Source: a virus | DNA: 64,000 nt | Reading direction: 5' to 3' (one strand) | Virus record (IMG/VR): IMGVR_UViG_3300042295_001596 | Location: 62,001 to 126,000 of that record | Shown here: piece after piece, positions 33,423 to 43,500 of the stretch | How positions within the stretch are numbered: position 1 is the first letter of the stretch | Layout of the letters: each line of letters opens with the position of its first letter | Notes under the pieces: generated by a model | The model's input: only the letters and a program-made list of their open reading frames with translations | Databases searched by the model: none | What the model was told of the DNA's origin: nothing | Program-made: the position numbers and the translations under genes

Positions 33423-34052
33423 TCAATACCATTTAAGTGCGCTAACCATCTGACCGCACACAACAGCAAAAGCCATGCTTACATTATGGCTTCGGATGAC
33501 GCCGGTTTGAGGAATGCTCACAGCTTGGTCTACCATGTCAACATCCTTGAGAATGCTTTGTGGAATGCCGCTGTTCTCAGTGCCCATGATCAAGCACATG
33601 GTTCGACCAAGGCTGTTGGCATCTAGTAGGCTCTCATTCCAATCAAACTCATAAACATTGGTGCCTCCCTGCTCAACAAAAACAGGATAGAGCCTCTCCT
33701 GGTCCACATAACGCCAAAAGGCATCAGGATCGATAGTAACCCCATCCTCTAGGAGTCCTTGTACCCGGTCCACTTGGGTGTAATTTTGAGCTCCCACTAG
33801 GCCTCTGTTGTCAGTGCGTCGGCGACCAAACACATGCACCTTACGAGCCCCAAAAAGGTGACTGCTTCTGATAATGGTGCTAATGTTCAAGTCGCCCAGC
33901 ACGTTGAGGCACAGAACTTCAAAATTTTTGAGGCTAGCTTGGGTTACATTCTTGAGCTCTTCAACTGTGAGAGTTTTTAGCTCATCATGCACGTTGAAGC
34001 CGTTGTTGCTCTCTGCAATAGCAGCATCACGCAGCAGTCGAACGTCAACCAT
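33423..34052 (-). CDS. SpoU/TrmH-family RNA 2'-O-methyltransferase
   Basis: A 209-aa SPOUT protein with the three family motifs in order: motif 1 NISTIIRSSHLFGARKVHVF with the catalytic Arg, motif 2 LIMGTENSGIP, motif 3 VSIPQTGVIRSHNVSMAFAV with the Asn of N-V-S. It should methylate a ribose 2'-OH on tRNA or rRNA from SAM using the knotted C-terminal fold. The ATG overlaps the preceding small gene by 8 bases. Together with IF-1 1 kb away it suggests interference with host translation or RNA. Motif 2 has TENSG in place of the usual SEG.G, so target choice is unclear. Confidence 0.85.
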   Translation of the reverse strand: MVDVRLLRDAAIAESNNGFNVHDELKTLTVEELKNVTQASLKNFEVLCLNVLGDLNISTIIRSSHLFGARKVHVFGRRRTDNRGLVGAQNYTQVDRVQGLLEDGVTIDPDAFWRYVDQERLYPVFVEQGGTNVYEFDWNESLLDANSLGRTMCLIMGTENSGIPQSILKDVDMVDQAVSIPQTGVIRSHNVSMAFAVVCGQMVSALKWY

Positions 34053-34218
34053 CGTTTGTGCTCCATATCAAGGCAAAATGGGTAGCAGTTTCTTGACTGT
34101 CAAACCAAAAATGAGTGACATAACATCGCCAGGTATAGCGTGGCAGATTCTGCTGGCACCACTCTATTTGAGCATCCAACTGTTGTCGGTTACTCTGCAC
34201 AGTGACAGGCTGGGGCAA
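34045..34218 (-). CDS. Small hypothetical protein (about 57 aa)
   Basis: An open frame between two genes reads LPQPVTVQSNRQQLDAQIEW, then NLPRYTWRCYVTHFWFDSQE and TATHFALIWSTNDG. The F-W-F-D-S-x-E-x-A-x-x-F-x-L-x-W pattern is one I associate with short marine phage proteins. There is no ATG: TTG at 34218 or GTG at 34200 are the candidate starts. Its stop lies inside the SpoU start region (8-base overlap), as elsewhere in this operon. Real coding is likely from amino-acid pattern; the start is uncertain. Confidence 0.5.
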   Translation of the reverse strand: MPQPVTVQSNRQQLDAQIEWCQQNLPRYTWRCYVTHFWFDSQETATHFALIWSTNDG

Positions 34219-34231
34219 CAGCAGCTTTCTC

Positions 34232-34591
34232 TCACTTCACAAGTTCCACAAGGTCACTGTAGGCGCTGGCAATCTGACTGAAGCCCGCGTAGTGACCACG
34301 CTCATAGCTCTTCCAGTAGAGCAGCTCTGCTTTGGGATGACCCTTCATGCCATAATACTCTTCGAGATCATCTTGGAAAGGTGCAGCCAACTCGGCACAT
34401 TGAGCTATGTATAGCTTATAAGCCACCTCGTGTTCGGGTAGAGCTACCTTCTCATAATGCGTGAGCGCATCAGCATATGCCTGAGCCTCTCCTGCACTGG
34501 GATTGGGACCCAGAGTAGGGCGTAGCGGGTGAACAGGACACGGGTCCTGATTATCATAAGCCCTAGCGGCAATTTTGTCCCACACTGTCAT
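34232..34591 (-). CDS. Hypothetical protein
   Basis: A 119-aa protein, MTVWDKIAARAYDNQDPCPV through EEYYGMKGHPKAELLYWKSY to SAYSDLVELVK. Largely helical with a Tyr/Trp-rich C-terminal half. It sits 2 bases after the small membrane protein gene and 13 bases before the next frame, in the operon that ends with the SpoU enzyme. No motif is recognised. Confidence 0.6.
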   Translation of the reverse strand: MTVWDKIAARAYDNQDPCPVHPLRPTLGPNPSAGEAQAYADALTHYEKVALPEHEVAYKLYIAQCAELAAPFQDDLEEYYGMKGHPKAELLYWKSYERGHYAGFSQIASAYSDLVELVK

Positions 34592-34593
34592 CT

Positions 34594-34749
34594 TCAGTTC
34601 CCATCTGCGAGAACGGCACCGATAACGATCAGTGCCACTAGAGCGGCAATTCCAAGCCCAATGAATAGGAAAAAGTAGCCTATGATATTAGCTACCATTC
34701 CTAGGCCATACACTGCGGCTATCACAGCCATAAGCAGAATAAACCACAT
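34594..34749 (-). CDS. Small two-helix membrane protein (51 aa)
   Basis: From the ATG at 34749, with AAGGAT at 9 bases, the product is almost entirely hydrophobic: WFILLMAVIAAVYGLGMVAN forms one membrane helix, and FLFIGLGIAALVALIVIGAV a second, separated by a short turn. Longer in-frame starts at 34782 and 34806 lack a ribosome-binding site. Size and hydrophobicity allow a holin, spanin-like or membrane-associated role, but no lysis partner is beside it. Confidence 0.6.
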   Translation of the reverse strand: MWFILLMAVIAAVYGLGMVANIIGYFFLFIGLGIAALVALIVIGAVLADGN

Positions 34750-34806
34750 TTTTTGCCGATCCTTTTTATCTGAGATCAACATAGCATCTGATATTTTATG
34801 ATGCAA

Positions 34807-35339
34807 TAGAAGATTTTCATATATTCATGTTCTGGGTGGTGTTGGAAGAGATCATACTCTCCCCAACGGCTAATTGGGGAGGTAAATTGTCTCAAGTGCC
34901 TGGTATGGCGCCGTATAGAGAGCATGATTTGGATGAATGTTTGGGAAAACCAAAAACTGGCGGTTGCTCGGTACCAGTATGCATTCACTACCTCGAACAC
35001 AGGGTTCAGCAGCGGCAAACACAACCAAGGGCATCAGCTACCTTGAATTGCGTCCTGATCGATGAGAATGACCACCTCAGAGCGATCCTTTTTATGCGAT
35101 GCATCACATCGCAAAGATAATTTTTCAACCTACTTTGTCACTTGGTTGTGTATTCCGGGTTCGCACTGGAGAGCATGTGTCAAGACAAACAGCGGTGCTT
35201 CCCGGTCCGGCGTATAGGGGCGCCGAGTTGTTTGCGTTCCTGATGGGTCACCATCCCTTCCGCCCGTGGACACATTACCACGATATCAAAACCTATAATA
35301 GTTCGTAGATTATAGGGGAGGTGACGCTAGTAACAACAC
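34807..35339. other. Unassigned 530-bp region with three hairpins
   Basis: No convincing gene on either strand. Frames of 97 codons (34827-35120, plus) and 69 codons (35099-35308, plus) exist but lack ribosome-binding sites and use CGG, GCG and CCG codons rare in the rest of the window; local G+C is visibly higher. Three perfect inverted repeats stand out: 34859-34866/34874-34881 (CTCCCCAA), 35095-35101/35107-35113 (TGCGATG) and 35292-35299/35309-35316 (CCTATAAT). It could encode a structured RNA, a regulatory region or an acquired fragment. I found no tRNA cloverleaf. Confidence 0.45.
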
Positions 35340-36053
35340 TTAGAGGGGTGTTAACACTAAAAATTTTTGGAGGTTCCAATTTTCCACAACCAACTGCTCT
35401 CCCAGCTTGTGGACGCTGTAGGGCCCCGCTAATGCTTTTTCTAGAACTCTGCATTCGCTACTGCCTGATTCACTCAAATCCACCGGGCCTTGGGGCACAA
35501 CATTTGTCAAGGTGTCTACCTGAAACGTTTTTCTGTATGCACGTTCAGAGAGAGTTAGTTGCCCATCTGCCCACGATACTTCTTTCAAGCTGCTATGTTT
35601 GAAGAACCTTTTGACATTTTGTTCGTCAGTGTTTTTGGTTTCACGTACATTGCAGTTTACAGTTTTTTTCAAATTTTTCTCAGTCAAGGGCACAATTTTG
35701 TCCTTGGGTAAGTTCACAGTAGTAAATTGCCAATCATCAATATTACATAGTTTTGTTATATCATTTAACAAGGAAATCAAAGCGTTAGGAAAGTCCAGTG
35801 TGCGATTGAGTTCAGCAAAGCATACGTAGTAACCGTCCTTTGTTGGGGCTGGACTTACATCAGTATCCAACACCATGTAAGGCGCTCTCTCAATAAAATT
35901 ACTTAAATCGTGCGCAGCATCCGCTTCCAATGCATAAAATCCCACAACAACAGCTTCATCATCGCCAATTTTGGACTCATATTCATCCACAGTAACAAGC
36001 GGAAGTATCAACCCGTCCAAGTCACCTTTGCGCAGTCCTTCCTTCAGGTTCAT
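35340..36053 (-). CDS. Hypothetical protein
   Basis: A 237-aa protein, MNLKEGLRKGDLDGLILPLV, DDEAVVVGFYALEADAAHDL, YYVCFAELNRTLDFPNALIS. Mixed alpha/beta composition without a recognisable catalytic motif. It overlaps the upstream gene by ATGA, and both follow a CATAAATA late-type element. A T4-like core or tail-associated protein is possible; I cannot assign a family. Confidence 0.6.
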   Translation of the reverse strand: MNLKEGLRKGDLDGLILPLVTVDEYESKIGDDEAVVVGFYALEADAAHDLSNFIERAPYMVLDTDVSPAPTKDGYYVCFAELNRTLDFPNALISLLNDITKLCNIDDWQFTTVNLPKDKIVPLTEKNLKKTVNCNVRETKNTDEQNVKRFFKHSSLKEVSWADGQLTLSERAYRKTFQVDTLTNVVPQGPVDLSESGSSECRVLEKALAGPYSVHKLGEQLVVENWNLQKFLVLTPL

Positions 36054-36577
36054 GTATTCATCTCCAACCCAGGTGCCTGACCTTGCGCCATCTGGTCTTC
36101 AGCATTGTCCATGTCGGTGTCCTCTACCTCTTCATCGTAAATGTCTAGCATTTCAGGATCAAGAGTTTCAACAAAGCGGCGTGGTATTTTCATGTGAATA
36201 AGCCAAACCTTTTCTTTTTTCATTCGCGGCTTCTTGGTACCAGGTTCATAGTCATCAGGACTATGGATAGGCACAGGCACCGTTTGAAAAGTTTTTTCAT
36301 ATTGTATTTTGGTGCCATGTTGAGTAAGTCTCAACCCACCTTCAGGATCAGGCATGTGATGGTATGGGTATTTGAAGGTCACTTCAATCCAGTATTTTTT
36401 TACCAATGGGCCATTTACAAGCTCACCTTTGAACCAATTGTCAAATACATAGAGATTGTTGTTATCAAAGTAATCCTCAATATCCAGCATAACATCCAAT
36501 AAGTCTTGTTTGGCTGTAAGCTTTTTGATTACTTCTTCAGCTTGATCTGAAAAATTTTCGAGAATTTTGTGAACCAT
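36050..36577 (-). CDS. Hypothetical protein
   Basis: A 175-aa protein, MVHKILENFSDQAEEVIKKL, FDNWFKGELVNGPLVKKYWI, WLIHMKIPRRFVETLDPEML, with an acidic tail (DEEVEDTDMDNAED). I chose the ATG at 36577 over a TTG at 36595. A late-type promoter lies 27 bases upstream. The two genes 35340-36577 form a short leftward unit beside phoH; the pair is probably virion-related because of the late element. No family recognised. Confidence 0.6.
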   Translation of the reverse strand: MVHKILENFSDQAEEVIKKLTAKQDLLDVMLDIEDYFDNNNLYVFDNWFKGELVNGPLVKKYWIEVTFKYPYHHMPDPEGGLRLTQHGTKIQYEKTFQTVPVPIHSPDDYEPGTKKPRMKKEKVWLIHMKIPRRFVETLDPEMLDIYDEEVEDTDMDNAEDQMAQGQAPGLEMNT

Positions 36578-36603
36578 AATACTAGAAGTGCCCAATTTTC
36601 CAG

Positions 36604-36611
36604 TATTTATG
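36604..36611 (-). promoter_or_regulatory. T4-type late promoter candidate (CATAAATA)
   Basis: CATAAATA on the minus strand 27 bases before the ATG at 36577, between phoH and the two-gene unit. One mismatch, at the first base, from TATAAATA. Confidence 0.5.
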
Positions 36612-36627
36612 GTTCACAAAAGGTTGT

Positions 36628-37416
36628 TTAGTTTTCTCCGTACCAGTCCAGTATGGTATTGATTACTGGGTGGCGTTCAACATCTTGTTGTTGAAATTCA
36701 ACAACAGCCACTCGTTTGTTTGGTTTGTATCGTTGTAAGAAATCTGTGAGACCATTTGATGTTCCCCTATCACTTTGTTTCGTATCTCCAGTCACAATCA
36801 TCTTGCTGTTCTCACCAATTCGGGTCAGCGCAGAAACCATACTGAGTTTTGTAGTGTTCTGTGCCTCATCGAGGAGAATAATGCTGTTTTTCAATGTTCT
36901 GCCTCTTATGAAAGCCATAGGAAGCAGCTCTATCACATTGTTTTCCAGCATTGTAGCAATTTGTTTGGTTGAATAAAACTCTTCAAAAATCTCCAAGATT
37001 GGCCTAGTCCAAGGAGCCATTTTGGCAAAAATGTCACCAGGCAAAAAGCCAATGTCTTTGTCATCTAAACTGATATTTGGTCGGGTAATCACAATCTTGC
37101 TAACACTGCCATTTTTCAAGCATTGGATGGCATATAGTGTGCCAAGATATGATTTACCAGTACCTGCTGGACCAATGGCAAACACAATGTTTATGTTTGG
37201 GTCTTCCAGCTTTTCAATATAAGTTTCTTGACTGAGGTTTTTGGGAATCAACTCAACTTTTTGTTTGAGATGTTTAGTAAATTGCTCAAGTTCGATGATG
37301 TTGTTTCGAACATTTTTGTTGTCAAAAATGTTGCGATCTTCTCGAGGATTGGCTCTGTTAGAGCGTTTCAATCTTCTTTGCAAGTGGCGTTCCTCCAGTA
37401 GAGAGTTGGGCACCAT
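36628..37416 (-). CDS. phoH: PhoH-family ATPase
   Basis: A 262-aa P-loop protein with Walker A GPAGTGKS at residues 82-89, ITRPNISLDDKDIGFLPGDI, and Walker B IILLDEAQN, then MIVTGDTKQSDRG, all in PhoH order. The basic N-terminus (ERHLQRRLKRSNRANPRED) suggests nucleic acid contact. PhoH is frequent in marine phages; PhoH proteins are ATPases, some with helicase/RNase activity when linked to PIN domains, though the phage role is unsettled. Divergent from the giant structural gene. An inverted repeat AAGCG-TGA-CGCTT at 37425-37437 lies just before its start. Confidence 0.9.
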   Translation of the reverse strand: MVPNSLLEERHLQRRLKRSNRANPREDRNIFDNKNVRNNIIELEQFTKHLKQKVELIPKNLSQETYIEKLEDPNINIVFAIGPAGTGKSYLGTLYAIQCLKNGSVSKIVITRPNISLDDKDIGFLPGDIFAKMAPWTRPILEIFEEFYSTKQIATMLENNVIELLPMAFIRGRTLKNSIILLDEAQNTTKLSMVSALTRIGENSKMIVTGDTKQSDRGTSNGLTDFLQRYKPNKRVAVVEFQQQDVERHPVINTILDWYGEN

Positions 37417-37481
37417 GAGTATTTAAGCGTGACGCTTGATGACTGTTAAATCATGGATCAAAAACACAAATTGTGCCAACC

Positions 37482-37489
37482 CATAAATA
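37482..37489 (+). promoter_or_regulatory. T4-type late promoter candidate (CATAAATA)
   Basis: CATAAATA on the plus strand 28 bases upstream of the ATG at 37518 of the 2497-aa virion gene. Matches TATAAATA except the first base. Confidence 0.5.
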
Positions 37490-37517
37490 TGAAAAAACGC
37501 GATTAGTGTGGATATCC

Positions 37518-40500
37518 ATGACCAGCAACATTAGACCAGACAGTATCAACACCAACTATCCTGTGGCCGGTTCTGACAATGAAAGTCAGGGTTTCAGAGA
37601 CAATTTTGAGGCAATGAGAGTTCAACTTGCTGTTGCGGCTGCTGAAATCTCCAACCTACAAAATACCACAGTGAGGTTATCTGGACCTGTTCAAAGCAAC
37701 AAGGTTGTTTTAACAAGCGATCCCAACGGCACCTTGGTTGTAACAAGATTCCAAAACAGCGATTTAGAAAACAGCATCCAATTCCCTGGGACTGGAGCTA
37801 TCAGGGTTCCAGTGGGCTTGACGGCGCAACGGCCAGCAAGTAACCCACTTGCTCCCTCTACAGGTATGATCAGATTCAATACTGATTATAACAAGTTGGA
37901 ATATTACAACGGCACAGCTTGGTACCTCTTGTCAGATGGTAGCCCTGGTCAAATTACACAAAATCAAGGTTTATTGAACGCAGTTGCCTTGGTTATCTAC
38001 AATTTGCCATTTATTCGGGCGCAAGTTAATTCTTGGGTACAAGGCAATTATCCCCTGGGTTATTCTTTAACCCCCTCTCAACTGGAAAAATGCAGCAGAG
38101 ACTTGACTACTATCCTGTTTGCTGTAATGAATGACACATTGCTGGGCTCTACTTATAACAGTGTTGCAGCTGGCAACGCTTACTGGAACGGTGTTACAAG
38201 TGTTTTAATTTATAATACACCTGCGCAGAAACAATTGACTGTTGATGCGTTAACTTATGCATTGAGTTTGGTTCAAAAAATCGTTGCTAATATCGCTATT
38301 GTACCAGATTATCCAGCTGTTGTACCACCCAGTCAAGTAATTATACCCAGCTTCAGTGGCGGCGTAGTAGCCTATGCTCCTATTGCCAGCAATATTGCGA
38401 TTATCAATAATATTATCCTAACTGGACCCAGCACTGAATATGCCAACTTTGTTCCCACCTCGTTGGGAAATTTCAGCGCACAAACACTGGTATATTTGAA
38501 CCTTGAATTCTTGAGTCAAGAAGTAGTTGGCTGGATCAACAACCAATTTCCAGCCCCTTACTTTTACGATCAAAACAAATGTGCTCGTGATGTGCAACTG
38601 ATTGCCGCGTGTGTTATGAGCGATGTTTTGAGTGGCATCAATCTCAATAGCTACCTAGCTGGCAACAAATATTATGAGTCTGGGAAAACAGTAATACCTG
38701 GACAGGTAGAGGTTACTGTTGCGGCCTTGAACCATCTAAAAACCCTGATGAACGATGTGGTTACAAACACCTCAGTTGCACCTGTTTACAGTTTGGTGCC
38801 CCAAGTATTTGACATCGCCTACACTGATGGTGGACTTTGGACAAATGACATTGTTGCACGTATTGATCTTATCATCAACATTTTGGAGACAGGTCCACAA
38901 CCCATTCCTGCACCGTCAGGCGGCCCTGCTGGTCCTGTTGGTGCAACCGGCCCAACCGGCCCCTTAGGAGGTCCCACCGGCCCAGCCGGACCAGGGGGCA
39001 CACCTGGTGGACCCACACAAGCTGTTCAATTCAATAATGGGGGAACATTTGCTGGATCAGCAGATCTCAAATGGGACGGATCTAAACTCAACGCCAGTAA
39101 GCTGGCTGTAGACCAAGTTTTAATTGATAATGATGTAATCACCAACAGCTTGGCTACAGGTATTTTGAATTTGAATGCCAAAGGGCAAGTTACTAGCTTG
39201 AATATCAACAATCCTGGAAGCGGATACACACTTGTTCCAGCTATTACAATTGATCCACCACCACCTGGTGGCGTGCAAGCTGTTGCAGAAGCTGTTATGG
39301 GCGCTGTACCTATCGTTGTGCCCTGGGATCGTGGCGCTGGATATACGCCAGGCGACGCCTTGACAGTTCAAGGCGGAGTATTCTCTGCACCCACTTTGTT
39401 ACAAGTGGAAACAGCTAGAATCAAGAGCATACTTGTTGATGCCAACAATGAAGGACGTGGGTATAAGCCCAATGATATTCTCACTGTCAGTGGTGGTGAT
39501 GGACCAGCATCAGCTACTATTATTATCACTAGAGTCAAATTGATTGAACCACAAATAATTGCACAAGGTGTGGGATACATCACAGGTGAGGAAATCACTG
39601 TTTTTGGTGGTTCAGGCACACCTGCCACATCTATTATCTCAGCTGACCCCATTCAAATATCGGGGAAATATGATACAAACAATTTTGTTACAAATCCAGC
39701 AATCAAAACCTATACAGTTCCATTCACTATTGATCCATTGGATTATAGTGGCGTTACTGTTACGTTAAATGGCACGATTATCCTAGGGGCTGTATACAGC
39801 TTTGCGCCCAACGGCCTGCAAACAGATATCACATTCTTGCCAGCCTTTTCTCTGCAAGCTGGCGATGTAATTGGTGTATTTTACAATAGTTTCTCAGGTG
39901 ACGGGGTTGAAACAAACTTTGATCTCAGCCGTGCAATTATACCAGCTGACTATTTTGATTTGTATGTGACTCTTGACAACGTGAAACAAACACTGGGTAC
40001 AAACTACACAGTAAGTCAGCCCGCTAGTGTGACCAGGCTTACCTTTGTGAACCCTCCTAGTAATGGCTCAGTTATTTCTGTTATTTTGGGCGGACGTGTA
40101 ACAGACATAACAATCAACAACTCAGGGTCTTATAGAGAACTGCCCAATATTGTGGCTAACCCCGCTGTTGGTGGCAGTGGCCGTGGCCTACTTACTGAAT
40201 ATCAAACAGCAGCCAAATACAGTGTTACTGAGAGCACTTGCCAACTCCAAAATCAAGGACCTTACTACACCCTGCCACCTTTGACCAATAACAAAGCCAC
40301 TGGCGGCAGCGGTTACGGCGTTCAATTCAATATGGTGAGTGAGATCAACACTCTTATTATTACTGATCCTGGATACTATAGTTTCCTACCCACATTGCTG
40401 AACAACCCTGTAGTTGGTGGAACAGGAACTGGCGCTAGGGTAAATCTCAGCTACGGTCTGATTGCTGCCATAGTCAACAGCAGTGGTAGTGGATACACAA

Positions 40501-43500
40501 ATACACCCAAAGCAATTGTGCAACCAAGCCCGTCTGGTAATACGGCTCGTGTAACACCTGTAATGACAGGCGCCAGAGTAAGTGTTGGTGATTTGGTAGT
40601 AACTGGCGTTAGCAAAGGTACTGCACCTGCTGTTACTAACGTAATTTGGGTAACAAAAGATGGTGATGACAACAATGATGGTTTGGCTGAAGACCGGGCA
40701 AAAAGAACCGTCAAAGCTGCTGCTGCAATCGCAAAACCATTTACAACAATTTTTGTCCGAAGCGGCAACTATTACGAAAACAACCCCATCTATTTGCCTG
40801 AGCGAGTGTCAGTTATTGGCGATAACTTGCGTAGAGTAAATCTCTTTTACAATAATCCTACAAAAGACTTCTTTTGGGTCAACAATGCCTGTTACATTGC
40901 AGGCGTGAGTTTCAGAGGTGGTAAGGCGCCAGGATTTGCTATCACCTATCCTCCTTTGGCAGGCGATCCCGATCTTCCTCCTGGTGTGCCTGGGGGAGCA
41001 GGAGTAATCAGCACAAGTCCTTATGTTCAAAACTGCACATGTTTTAACGAAACTGGCGGTGGGATGAAAGTGGATGGAAACCTTGCCAAAGGTTTGAAGA
41101 GTATGGTTTTGGATGGCTTCACTCAATATAACCAAGGCGGTCCTGGCATCTACATTACAAACCAAGGTTACGCACAGTTGGTGTCAATCTTCACTATCTG
41201 TACTACAATTGGCACATGGGTAGAAAATGGTGCAACATGCAGCATAAGCAACAGCAATACCAGCTTCGGAGATATTGGTATTTTGGCTGATGGCATAAGT
41301 CCCTATCTCTATGGCGGCAGAATCAAAGCTGGCACGGGACGATTCCGTGTTGATACTATTGACATCAAGAATATTATCCAACGTCCATTTGTGGGCCTTG
41401 TGGCTACTGTTGGTCCTGAGTTCAGCTATGTGAGCGAAATACAAGTAATTGATCAAGGACAGGGATATACTAGTACACCCCTAGTGCTGTTGGATCCACC
41501 AATTGGTTACGCAAGACAGCGTGCTGAATTTCAAGCAGTAGTAACAAGTGGAGCTATTACCGCGTTGAATAATATAGAAAAAGGATCTGGTTATACAGGC
41601 GGCGCATACGCAACAATTTACGATCCCAGTGGTACTGGAGCAATTATTGGTGCGGTGATTTACAGTTGCAGAAGCGATATAGCTAGCGGAGTGGCTATTT
41701 TGAATGGTGGTCGCGGTTATGCACTTAACGACACCATAACAATTAGTGGAGGAACTTTCCCAAATCTGCAAGTGAATACGCCAGTGTTGCTTCAAGTAGC
41801 TGCTGTAGGTTTGGGAGGTGCAGTAACATCAGTTTTTGTGATTGATGAAGGCGAATACACAGACCTCCCTATAGTTTCTGGTGCGGCTACCACTAGCAGC
41901 GGCATAGGAACTGGATTCAGTTGCAGTATCAATTTTGGCGTAAACAGTATAAATCTCGCCAGCAGTGGCACAGGTTACACAAGCCCCACTGTTACTATAA
42001 GTGGTGGCGGTGGCATCACAGCCAAAGGTCGTGCAGAGTATGACAACACAACTGGCACAATTCGTGAAGTCACACTCATAAGTCAGGGCGGTGGTTATAT
42101 AGCTCAACCCATTGTCACTATTGAGGGTGGTGGAGGATCAGGTAATGGCGACACTGGTGCAACAGCTATTACTGAGGTAACAGCTGGTGTTGTCACAAAT
42201 ATACGGATTACAAATCCAGGATCAAACTTTGTAATTGACCCCACTGTGCGCTTCTCAGGAGGCGGGGGCGCTGGTGCCAAAGCTGGCCAAATTTGGTATC
42301 AAGCTGTTGGTGCTAGCGTAAACAGTGTCTTTACAACCTCAAACAACACCTATTTCAATGGTGGGCAAGGCTATCAAATAAATGACCTGCTCGAGGTGGT
42401 TGGAGGAGAAGGCACGGCGAGAACTCGTGTCCGAGTAGTTGCTGTCGCATCAAATGGATTTACGTCTGGTATTGTAACAAGAGTTGTTATTGACACAGCT
42501 GGCAAATATTCAAAGATGCCTACACTAAATGGCGTTGAAACTCAGTATGTTCTCAGTGGAAGTGGCACAGGATGCTTACTTGATCTCAGTATGGGCCTTG
42601 CAGCTATTGATCTAGCAAGCGGCGGTAACAGTTACAGTGCTGGTCCTCGAGTAAGATTCCAAGGTGGTGATGCTGAAAGCTTCAGCTTTTTGACTGCTAA
42701 GGCAGCAGTCAGTCCTATTGACACAGCAAATACATTGCTAGCTATCACATATGCTAGAGACTGGGCATATAATCTGATTGATAACAACCCAACCCCACCT
42801 GCCGGATATGTTGGCAGTCCTTATCAAGCTACTGAGCTGCCTGTTGTTGATCCAGCTTTGCCCAACGGATTGGATGCCACAACTGGGGTGACTGCGTTCT
42901 TTACAAATACAAGTCAAATAATAAATTACGGGACAAGCCTGAGTCCTTACGACAATGCCAGTAGCTTGCTGCTCCTGAACAAAGCCTTCTTACAAGCAGA
43001 GGTATTGGCTTATGTGAATTGGCAGTATCCAGGATTCTTCAACGCATTAGCTGGTGGTAATCCCACAGAGGCAGCTAGACTACAAGCACTATGCAGCAGA
43101 GATGTTGGATACATTGTTGATGCTCTCTCAATTGACTGTTCAACTGGCGGCTTTGTAAGAAGTATACGAGCAGGACAATCTTACTGGAATGGGATAGTCA
43201 GTAAGCTTCCAGGACAAGCTGCGGAAACTATTGATGCGATCAATTATATCTTGGCATGGGGGTTGAATCTTATCAACAATATATCAACTCCACCAGGTGC
43301 GTACCCAGGTGCACCTTTCCAAACAGCAGTGACCGCAAGTGTCAATCCAGTGCTTACAAATGGAGTGTATGCTGCCTCTAACTTAACAGCAGCAGTGAAT
43401 GTTATCACCAACTTGATCTCCAACGGCCTGCCATTTACAGGATATAATAGTGCAAGTGCTCTTTTGAAAGCCAATTATGCATTCTTACAAGCTGAAGTAA

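Noticed and set aside
34827-35308. Two plus-strand frames of 97 and 69 codons
   Set aside because: No ribosome-binding site, atypical codons, and overlap with hairpins. Kept only as part of the unassigned region.
34807-35339. tRNA or tmRNA gene in the GC-richer gap
   Set aside because: I looked for a T-loop and acceptor pairing on both strands (for example GGGTTCGCAC near 35157) and could not form a cloverleaf or a tag frame.
37420-37427. CTTAAATA on the minus strand as a late promoter for phoH
   Set aside because: It would place the transcription start inside the phoH ATG, and phoH is not expected to be late. Treated as chance.
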